A DNA stretch of 64,000 nt from Mermis nigrescens (lineage: Eukaryota; Nematoda; Enoplea; Mermithida; Mermithidae): positions 18,974,706-19,038,705 of the forward strand of contig JAVLUZ010000145.1 of NCBI GenBank assembly GCA_036768485.1, written 5' to 3'. Position 1 is the stretch's first letter. Each line of letters opens with the position of its first letter. The position numbers and the translations under genes were made by a program. This document shows positions 54,335 to 64,000 of this stretch, piece after piece. The notes under the pieces were generated by a model that did not search any database, was not told the origin of the DNA, and worked only from the letters and a program-made list of their open reading frames with translations.

Positions 54335-55072
54335 CAAATATCAAAAATATACATATCATATTTTAAATAAAAAATAGCAGAATATCATATTCATATCATA
54401 TTAAAATTAAGTCAACTATGCCAATATCATATTTTAATTATTTTTGGGCTACCAAAATAAGACTACCAGATAGTACTTTACTGACATTTACTGACTTGTA
54501 GTTCAAAAACTAAAATTAAGGCCAGAAGTGTAGTTCTAGTGACTATCGGCAAATTTCGAAAATACAAAGTGAGATCAATTTTGCTTCCATTGTTAAATCT
54601 TAATGTAGTTTATTGTTAATCGTATTACTGTAGTAAATTTGCCCTATATATTTTATTCATTTTATGTTTCTCTACTTGTCGTTCTGTTGCACTTTGAACA
54701 TCGGTCGTTAGATTTGAGTTAACACTTTTTGTTTGTTTTGAATTCGTGTTTTATGCAACTCGCGTGTTATGTGGAAATGCTCATGGCTCAAATATGATTA
54801 TTTATATTACATTGCACTAAAGTCGTTATTTTCCGTGTAAACTAATTTGAATTGTATGTACACTGGCGCTGAGTTCATCGCACTCCCCAGATAGCGAAAT
54901 ATCAAAATAAAACGAAAATATCCAACAAGACCTTCCTCCAAGAATTCATTTTCAATGCACATTTTATGATGTACGAGGCAGATTCTTTCTTAAATTGCAA
55001 TTAGCTTCAAAACGGTATCCATTTTGATAATACGTTTTTCTTAATCTCGTAAACGAGATAGTCAAAAGTCGG
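54335..55072. other. Non-coding, nothing recognised
   Basis: Starts with several ATCATAT words (54345-54435), a weak low-complexity run, then AT-rich DNA without a gene. Confidence 0.35.
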
Positions 55073-56788
55073 AAACTAGTTGGAAAAATGCTCGAAGAGC
55101 ACTGGAAAGTTATATGTTTTTGTTCTTTTAAAGAGTCAAAAGTGGAGCACAAGCTGCTCAAAACTACGTTGATACCCACAATGAAAATCAAGATGGACTG
55201 AAGCATCTTGACATTCACCCATAAGCAAACATATCTCCGCCTTTTTTCGTATGTCATGTAACAATGGCCAAATCGTGTAGTTATGTACCTATACATGAAT
55301 CAAGTTTTGTAAATTTTAAACTTGAATCGCGAATATTGTAATGGCCAAACTTGTCCTTTGGGATTGTTGGAATCTGTATAAAATATTTCACGAAACCTTG
55401 TGCATGGAAATCAATTTTCAGCGATCTAAACGAGCAGTTACAAAAGTAGTTTCCACGCAGATTACTGTAATGGAACTTTGCACGGTAAAAGTTCATTAAT
55501 TTCCTCATTTCTTTGCACAGTATCGCCATTGTTGCTTCAGGTTTTTGTAGTCGATTTACATCGTCTAAAGAACTACTGTCCATGCACGAGGTAGTTGAAA
55601 TCGACTAAAGGCTTTCTGTAATGAAGAAAATGAGAAATTGTGGCTTAGATAAATGAAAATTCGGATTTGTTTTCAAGTCACTCGAAATTTTTTACAATCC
55701 TAATTTAGTGTTTACAATTATGAAGAAAAAAATTTCAATCAAAATTAATAAAGACACAATCAAAAAGCTTAGTTTTAAAAACACGTTTCTTTGTCAGAAT
55801 ATAAGTCAATAATTAATAATTATTTCCTTGGAAACCATTTAATTTTGACTACAGTCTGTTTCACAGAACTTTTGCTTTTGCATGGATTTAAATTTTAAAG
55901 TGAATTTAAATCGATTACAGAAGCGGTTTAAACTGATGCAGCAACCATGATATTGCGCACAGCAATCGATAAGCAAACAAAGTTTTATTTTACAAAATTT
56001 TATCACAGTAAGCTGCCTAGAAACCACTTTTGTAGCTCCTCGCTAGATCGTTGAAAATTGATTTTCATACACAAAGTTTCGTGAAATATATTATAGCATG
56101 ACAAGTTCAGTAAGTCGATAGATCAGAAACTGTAATGAAAACTTAGAGTTCAGAAACTGTTTTGAAAAGTCTTAGTAAGGAAACAAACTATCACACTACC
56201 TACATACACACACCTATCTACTTATGTAGGTATCTTATATGACCGTCGCTTTAAATACGTACTAACCATACCTGGGCGTGGGAGTATGCACTCCCCAGAA
56301 GGCAAAATACCCAACAAAAAATGGCAAAAACCCGGCTATACCCCCCCCATAATTTCATTTTTTAAATTTTTTGTTGTTGCTTTTTTCGATTTTTTTATGC
56401 CAATCAATAGAGCTCGACGAGAAACGTTCAAAAATGGTGTTTTTTCCGCCATAGCGCCATTTTTAAGGACAATATTTGACTAAGAAAAAATTTTGCACCC
56501 CTAAGACCTTTGGAGCCGCCCACCTATGGTACTAACTGTCAACATTAAAATAAGGTCGAAACTGCTACAAGTTTTAAGGGACAACGGTTCAATTTGTGTT
56601 CCTTATGTAAATCAAAGAAAAAAGGCGGAGATATGTTTGCTTATGGGTGAATGTCAAGATGCTTCAGTCCATCTTGATTTTCATTGTGGGTATCAACGTA
56701 GTTTTGAGCAGCTTGTGCTCCACTTTTGACTCTTTGAAAGAACAAAAACATAACTTTCCAGTGCTCTTCGAGCATTTTTCCAACTAGT
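55073..56788. repeat. Pair of 175-bp inverted repeats around 1.37 kb
   Basis: The left arm 55073-55243 and right arm 56613-56788 are near-perfect inverse copies (AACTAGTTGGAAAAATGCTCG, GAGCACTGGAAAGTTAT, CAAGATGGACTGAAGCATC, AAACATATCTCCGCC). The right arm ends where the second copy of the long duplication begins. Inside are two inverted repeat E fragments (55370-55480 and 55850-56100) and family A copy 10. Confidence 0.85.
56266..56529 (-). mobile_element. Family A MITE, copy 10
   Basis: A 264-bp reversed copy with CCATACCTGGGCGTGG on the left, GCCGCCCACCTATGG on the right and a perfect 6-bp duplication TACTAA (56260-56265 and 56530-56535). The interior has AGTATGCACTCCCC, the GATTTTTTTATGCCAATCAATAG block and GCCATAGCGCCATTTTTAAGG. 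Confidence 0.85.
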
Positions 56789-59072
56789 AGTATATATGTT
56801 TGACTCGCTATGTTTTGCATTAGCGGGGTTTTTTAATTTCTAACGTCGATAAAATCCTTGGCTTTGATCGTATTCAAATAATTTTTGGAGGATCAGTTGT
56901 TCTAACCAGATCCCATTGCAGGTTTAAATTTTTTTTCTCAAGTTTAAAATTGCCGTTTTTATTCAAGGTGAATTTCGAATTTTGAGAAAAATGTGGTCGG
57001 GGGTCTGCTCCTGGTGGTATGGACAGAAACTGTTGAAATTTTTTTTATGAACCATTCTAAGAAAAAAAGTCGAGACGTCCCATTGGAAATTTTTTTAAAA
57101 GTCGAATTCAAGGAATGAAACCGATTTTAAAATTACGAAAAAATTGAATTTTTCTCACAAAAAGATTTATAGTCGTGTGATACCTCATTGTGTTCGTCTA
57201 AAAGAATTACATCTAACTGTAAAATGTTAGATTTTTTTATCAAATGTGACGTAATTAAATTACATTTTAACCTTTGGAAAAAGTGTAAATTTCAAGACTT
57301 TGTCGTTTATTTCAGGATTTTCAGCGATAACAAGTATTTTTTATTTTGTTTTTATGTTGCTCTAATTAATAACAATCGTTTTCATGCTGAAATTATGATT
57401 ATTAATTTCTTCTTATTAAATCATTTGCATATGCAAATCGGAAAAGAAATTAAAGTTCTTTTTCGTATGTACACCATCATCTTGTTTGTATCATATGAAA
57501 ATTACCTATTACTGTACAATTTTAATTCATAGTTTTGAGTTTGTATTGCTTTAAAAAAAAGAAAAAGAATTAAGGATTTTTCGGAAGTCAACAATTGATA
57601 TTTTATTTCGTTGCGCGAAGATCGATAATATTGACATTGTATTTCGTTGCGCGAAGATAGATAAGAAAGGACTCGTTTGTTAAACGATATTATGAAAAAA
57701 GTATGTAGGTATGTAGGTAACCGATGTATCTACTTATGTAGCAAGTGTATCGATATGGTTAAGGAAGCAGCACTACCGCACAGAAAATTGTGCAATATTT
57801 CTAATCTTTCCATTATGTGATTATGTTATCACACGCGTGTCATTCATAATTATTTTAATTTGTCATAATAGTCAATACTGTGTCGAATTGAAATGAATTG
57901 AATTCACGTAAAATTACGATTCTGCAGAATTGAATCTTCAAAAATTGCGCTTCGATTGCATTTTTTATGGAGGAGAATTTTTTCGCAGCTTTTTGGTAAA
58001 ATGCGCGAAAACAGAAAATGGAAATGATGGATAAAAACGTAGTAATAAAGGAAAAGATGAGCGATAAGGCGAAATGAAAAAGATCAGGAAACAAAGATTC
58101 GCCGAATTTGTTTTGATATGCTAGCCATTTCTTAAAACTTTCTTTTAATTGTATTACAGCAAATTTTTTCAGGATCGATAGTACTAACCAGACCATACTG
58201 CCATTTTCAAAGATTTTTGCTTATCATCAAAATTTACATTTTTATTCAAGTGCAAATTTCAAAGTTTGCAAAAAAGCTGCCACGCTGTTGTAAGTGAACG
58301 AATGGATAAAAAATGTACAAATTCTTTTTATGAACCCTCCGAGGAAAAAAAGTCAACACGTGTGCTTGGAAATTTTTTTAAAACTTAAATTGAAGGAATC
58401 AAATCGAATTTAAAATTGCGGAAAAAATGAATTTTTTTAGTTTTTTATTTCTAGTCATGTGATACCTCATTCTGTTCGCCATGAAAAGTTACATCTAATC
58501 GTAGAATATTAGATTTTTTAATCAAATGTGACGCGAATGACTTGCATTTTTGTCTAGTGAAAAATTTTAAATTTTAAGATTTTGCAATTTATTTCAAGAT
58601 TTTCAGCGATGACCAGACTTTTTTATGTTGTTTTTATGTTATTCTAGTTAGTAGCAATCGTCCTGATGTTGAACTTAAAATTTTTAATTTGTTGGTGATA
58701 AATTATTTGAATATGCAAATCGCGGGAGGAATTACATTTCTCTTACCTGTAAACAGGTTCACCTTGTTGTATTATGCATCAATCGATAGAGCGTTTTAAA
58801 CTACATATTGTCTCAAAATGTTAAGTCACAATTTTGAGTTTGGAATGTTTAGTCGTATAATTTAAATCCTATATTATTAGAAGAATTTCGAGATTTTTTT
58901 GCAAGTTGAAAATCGATATCTTGCTTCGTTAGAATCGAACAGAGCTCGTTATTGGGTCAGTAGCATTAGAGCGTAGGTATTCACAAGAGCGAAGGTATGC
59001 ATAAGAGCGAAGGTAGTCAGAAGAGCGAAAGTATTCACAAGCGCGAAGGTATTCAAGGTAGTCAGAAGAGTG

Positions 59073-59227
59073 ACCACACCTCGGTGTAGGGGGTTTGGGG
59101 GTATGCACCCCCCACGAGAAACCAAAATACCCCCTCCAGAAAAAAATACCCCCCAGAATTCAATTTTTAAAAATTTTTTCTGTTTTTCCGCAATTTTTTG
59201 ATGCCAATGGATAGTGCTCGATGAGAA
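59073..59227 (-). mobile_element. Family A MITE, copy 9' (duplicated with the segment)
   Basis: Counterpart of 51394-51549, with the same truncation and the same minisatellite borders. Confidence 0.75.
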
Positions 59228-59810
59228 ACCTTCGCTCGTGTGAATACCTTCGCTCTTCTGATAAAAATTATAAAACCTTAAATAATCTTTGAAAACCTTC
59301 CCGTTCTCCAAATTTTTTTGATACATGGACAAAGCTCGTTGGGAAACGTCGAAAAATTAAGCACGCTATAGGTATATTAATTTCTCTTCTATGTATAATC
59401 ACGTGTTTTAATTTAAGGATAAATTTCATGGTGCTTGCATCCCTGTTGTTCATCTGTATACTCAAGCATTAGTTTATGAAATAAGGGGATGGGGTTGTAT
59501 TATGGTAGGTACATTATTTGATTGTTCTTACGTCCTGCTTCAACGACTACAATTTTCTAAATTGTCTTTGAATTTTTGGCGAAAAATTGCTATTGAAAGG
59601 CTGTTTAAGTGATGTTTTAATACACAAAAATATCATTTTAGCTTTAACCAAAATATTATTTTAACGTTTAAATAAATTATGTGCATAGGTGGGCAGCATG
59701 AAAACTCTGGGGGGCTAGCGGAAATTATCAATTTTTGGGGGTCCGCCGGATTCTGTGGGTCCAGAGACCCCCACGCCCATGTGTGATCATGTGCCTCTAA
59801 AAACTCGGTT

Positions 59811-59937
59811 TGTACCTTCGCTCTTCTGAATACATTCGCTCTTCTGAATAGATTCGCTCTTATGAATACCTTCGCTCATGTAAATACCTTCGCTCTTGTG
59901 AATATCTTCGGTCTTGTGAGTACCTTCGCTCTTCTGA
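59811..59937 (-). repeat. Inverse minisatellite block, copy 2
   Basis: About seven units of the 18-bp TTCGCTCTTCTGAATACC type. On the minus strand each unit reads as a hexapeptide (KSEGIH-like), which gives a repeated-peptide open frame that is not supported as a gene. Confidence 0.9.
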
Positions 59938-60350
59938 ACCCCAATCTCGTTATTGCTATCAATGTTATACAACCGAATATAGGAAATCGTGTCATCTCTG
60001 ACGAAGCTTTTGTGATTTCTGAATGTGTGGGATCGGAGTGACTGAATCAGGATTAATTCGTCAGCAGTTGCGCTTTTATTGCGCATTGTGCTTTCATTAG
60101 CGAAAATATTCCAATGCTTAATACAGTGATTTAATGAACTTACTATTTATCGTAAAGGTGGATGAAATCATTTTGTGCATGTTTGTAATTTTTGATTTCG
60201 TTTCGTTTTTCAGTTCAGAATGCATTAAATAGGAAGACTTTGTAATGATTTGTACCTACGTATGTTTTTTGGCTGAGATTAGAACGATAATTCGGCCAAT
60301 TTTGAATTTATTTACATTAAATCAGACTTCATGACACAATATTTTCCAGG

Positions 60351-61500
<1,150 letters not shown>

Positions 61501-62138
61501 GTCATGCACGTTGGTGATGCGAATATTACGGATAGTTTTAGATGACCTTGAATCACGTCGAGGTAGGCCTATCTTTAATGTTCTTGATATTTCGGTGTAG
61601 ATTATTCTTACAAAAAGACTTAATTTTAACTTGAAATTTTCATTTTATCGACGTCATTGTTTGCTTAATATTCATATACAATACAATGACACATGAACGT
61701 TTTTGGACTTGTGAATTCTAATACCTCGCGTTCCATATTCTTTCAATAAAAAAGTATTAATTCATACATAAATCACAAGTCGGTTTCATAGCTTGATCTA
61801 GAAATACACTGTTGCTTTAATGAAAAAATATATCTGCCTGAAGCTAAGCACCGTAAACTATGGAGGCGAACTTGGTTACAATTCCTTTTGTTGCATTCCG
61901 TGTTCAAATTGTAAAAAAAATTTTATTTATCGGAAAACGTTGATCTAGAGTTTTTCTGAGTTTTTATTTTCATCTTCCTTAAACTAGTGCGCAACTACGA
62001 TAAGATAGACGTTTAGTAGTAGTATTCCTGTAATATTACGTGTTATTGAATACAATTATTAAAAAATTAATTTTTTGAAACCTGTATTCTCTACATTTTC
62101 AGTTGCCATTTTTCTTTTCAGTTCTTTGCGTTTCTCGG
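61501..62138. other. Non-coding, nothing recognised
   Basis: AT-rich; no gene or repeat boundary supported. Confidence 0.35.
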
Positions 62139-62144
62139 TTGTTA

Positions 62145-62418
62145 CCATAGGTGGGTGGGCGGTTCCAAAGTACTGGGGGAGTGCGAAAATTTTTAAAAGT
62201 CAGATTTTCGGCCTTTAAAACGGTGTTATGGCGAAAAACACTATTTTTGAACGTATCGCGTCGAGCTCTACCGATTGGCATAATAAATAACCGAAAAAAT
62301 TAGAAAAAGTTTCAAAAAATGAAATTCTGGGGGAGTATTGTTGGGTATTTGCCATTTTTGTTGGGTATGTTGCCTTCTGGGGGATGCATATCCCCAAACC
62401 TCCCACGTCCAGGTATGG
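62145..62418 (+). mobile_element. Family A MITE, copy 11 (best-defined)
   Basis: A 274-bp copy: CCATAGGTGGGTGGGCGG at the left and CCCACGTCCAGGTATGG at the right, with a perfect 6-bp duplication TTGTTA (62139-62144 and 62419-62424). The interior has the GGCCTTTAAAACGGTGTTATGG block, a GAGCTCTACCGATTGGCAT block and opposed G/C runs. No ORF. Confidence 0.88.
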
Positions 62419-62424
62419 TTGTTA

Positions 62425-62759
62425 CTCAATTTGTTGTGCATTTTTTGAAATCCCGATGCAATCTGTTATGCACCACTTTAAAAGTCATTATATTCCATTT
62501 ATGGCGTGAATAGTATAATATTGTTCTGTCTGAAAATTCAGAACTCTATGCTATTCCGGAAATACAAACCTTGTGTTGCCTTAGGCCCCACGATCTCACA
62601 AGATCAACTATGGACCAGGCCATTTTCGGTAGTAGCTTTTTTAAACTTTGTAAATTTGTGCATCAGTATGTAAACTTTTATTCAATTATTTATTAGCACC
62701 CGCTTAATTAGCAAATCGAAGAAAGTTTTGATGTAAAATAGTTGTCTATTACATAGAAC
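62425..62759. other. Non-coding, nothing recognised
   Basis: No gene or repeat supported. Confidence 0.3.
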
Positions 62760-63120
62760 ATGATATCGGCAACCGGGCCCATATCCAGGATAGGGCCAAG
62801 AGGGAGGGCGGACCCAACATAAAATGGTCTATATCTGGGGAAAGTCGCCGGTATAACTCGCGAAAACCGCATTTTTCAGCGTTTCTCGACATGCTCTATG
62901 CACTAAGATAATAAAATTCGAACTTAAAAAAATTCTTTCCACTTGAAAAGTGATATAAAATATGTCATTTATGGTGGCGCTTGAGTAAAAATGATGGAAA
63001 AAATTTGAAGTTGTACGGCAAATACGTTCGATTTTTCGATCTTTGCGTGGATTATCTTGCCTTTCAAACATTTTTTACGGCTTACCGGGGCAGTCGCTCC
63101 CCGCCCCCCTTGGATACAAC
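62760..63120 (+). repeat. Repeat F copy
   Basis: Shares TATATCT.GG..AGT, CGCATTTTTCAGCGTTTCTCG, TAAGATAATAAAATTCGAA and CTTTCAAACATTTTTTACGG with 3835-4130, plus a GGGCCCATATCCAGGATAGGGCC start and CGCCCCCCTTGGATAC end. No gene. Confidence 0.5.
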
Positions 63121-63684
63121 CCTTTCGGCAACATAATCTATGTTACAATGTTTTTAGTAATTTTTGTTGTTTTCCTCCCTTATTTCTGCCTGAGCTCTGA
63201 TTAAATCTCGTTTCTTTTGCTTATTTACTTATGCAGACCCATACCTATCATAGGGCCTAACGGGTGTGAACCATTCATGGGCAGCATGGAAATTTTGGGC
63301 AGTTCAAATCGGACGAGTACAAGAAATGGGTAAAAGCCTAATTTTAGTGGTCAAAGGGCAATTATCGATTTTTGAGACAGTACGCCAGGTTCTCGGCGTC
63401 GAATCTTGACCTCCTCAATCATACCTATATTCATGTGAAATACAGAGACAGTATTAAATCGTCTATATCTTGGCAAGTTCATTGGGGCAAAGCGAGAAAC
63501 TCATATTTTTCTACGTTCTATTCTTTGTTTTATCCATTTAGATAATGAAATTCAATTTTTCTGGCGAAACTTTTTATATAGTTCTTGCTATAAAAAACCT
63601 CAGTTTTTTAATCCGCGACTTAGGCAAATTATAGTAATATTATAGATTATAATTATGAATTATGATATATAAAATCATCATAGG
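63121..63684. other. Non-coding; a GGGCAGC element relative at 63275-63440
   Basis: CATGGGCAGCATGGAAATTTTGGG through AATTATCGATTTTTGAG and CGCCAGGTTCTCGG matches the order seen in the short elements at 52014-52111 and 59691-59783. The remainder resembles repeat F near 63460-63550. No gene. Confidence 0.4.
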
Positions 63685-64000
63685 TGCACAAGGTCCGGGT
63701 CGGCATGAGGGGGGCTAAATCTCAGAAATCCAAAAAAACAGTAAATTTTCAAAAATGTTTTTGTTGCTTAAACGACCAAAGTGGTCAAAATAGCATATAA
63801 AACGTCTTTTTGGGGTAATTTCGCATTTTTAAAGCATTATCACTTCATTTTGACTATATTTCATGACTTTTCGCACCAAGAAATACAGAAATTGATTAAT
63901 TTTTGACGATTTCTGGGTAAAAAAGTACATAAAAGTACTAACCCGGCTCGAAGCGCAAGAAAAATTTGACATTTTCACTAATTTTTATGTCAATAATGAT
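63685..64000 (-). repeat. Repeat C copy, reversed, running off the window
   Basis: Starts with the inverse of the C right end (ATAGGTGCACAAGGTC), then AAACGACCAAAGTGGTCAAAA, CATAAAAAGTA..AAGCGC and GAAAAATTTGACATTTT near the window edge, so it ends in the shared palindrome cassette. Continues beyond 64000. Confidence 0.6.

Larger units (their letters stand above)
56791..60350 (+). repeat. Second copy of the X-Y duplication, with 521-bp deletion
   Basis: 56791-58166 equals 48554-49965 and 58166-60350 equals about 50487-52638, both with very few differences. The joint at 58166 lies in an ATTTT/TTTTTT run and removes the end of X, the second hairpin and the start of Y. A 40-bp GCGCGAAGAT unit is lost (two units at 57598-57662 instead of three), while the 18-bp minisatellite gained units. 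The frames at 57188-57532 and 57855-58196 (minus) are copies of the first-copy frames. Confidence 0.88.

Noticed and set aside
59787..60086. Repeated KSEG hexapeptide protein
   Set aside because: It is the translation of an 18-bp minisatellite that varies in unit number between duplicates; no start context or flanking exon supports a gene.

Overview
This window is eukaryotic, low-GC and very rich in mobile DNA. It is probably from an arthropod. The reasons are a spliced exon of a Rap2-type small GTPase whose sequence looks insect-like to me, CR1-like non-LTR retrotransposons with a PHD-finger ORF1, a Merlin DNA transposon, hAT-type elements, and scattered TACCTACC words like those of some insect genomes. 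The species cannot be fixed from the sequence; a hemipteran such as a mealybug is only a guess.

Only one host coding exon is supported: the last exon of a Rap2-like gene at 845-1081 on the plus strand, whose earlier exons lie left of the window. From about 1.1 to 11 kb the DNA is non-coding (possible long 3'UTR, then intergenic) with dispersed repeats that I label A to G. From 11 to 18 kb there are a fold-back element with two tRNA-like segments, two copies of a 169-bp MITE, a two-unit Helentron-like minisatellite element, and a tandem array ending in a 100-N gap. From 18 to 31 kb copies of a hAT-like MITE (family B) sit inside another repeat (C), next to an (AT)n tract, LINE fragments and many copies of family A.

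From 31 to 46 kb there are clear nested insertions. A LINE fragment is split by a 926-bp fold-back element (8-bp target duplication). A minus-strand CR1-like LINE is split by a 2.8-kb hAT-like element (8-bp duplication GTTGCAGG), which itself holds a family B copy inside an older B copy. A 3.9-kb Merlin transposon with 9-bp duplications carries an intron-containing, twice-nonsense-mutated transposase. Next to it is a nearly intact plus-strand CR1-like LINE, whose ORF1 and ORF2 share a frame and are separated by one TAG.

From 48.5 to 61.5 kb there is a large duplication. Two diverged units (X and Y), each headed by a perfect hairpin, occur at 48.5-52.6 kb and again at 56.8-60.35 kb with a 521-bp deletion. 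A third Y fragment at 61.2 kb is preceded by a giant (AT)n expansion. Between the copies lies a fold-back element with a possible transposase-like helix-turn-helix remnant. The best candidate for something undescribed is family A, a 0.19-0.27 kb DNA element whose boundaries are set by 6-bp target duplications in five separate copies.
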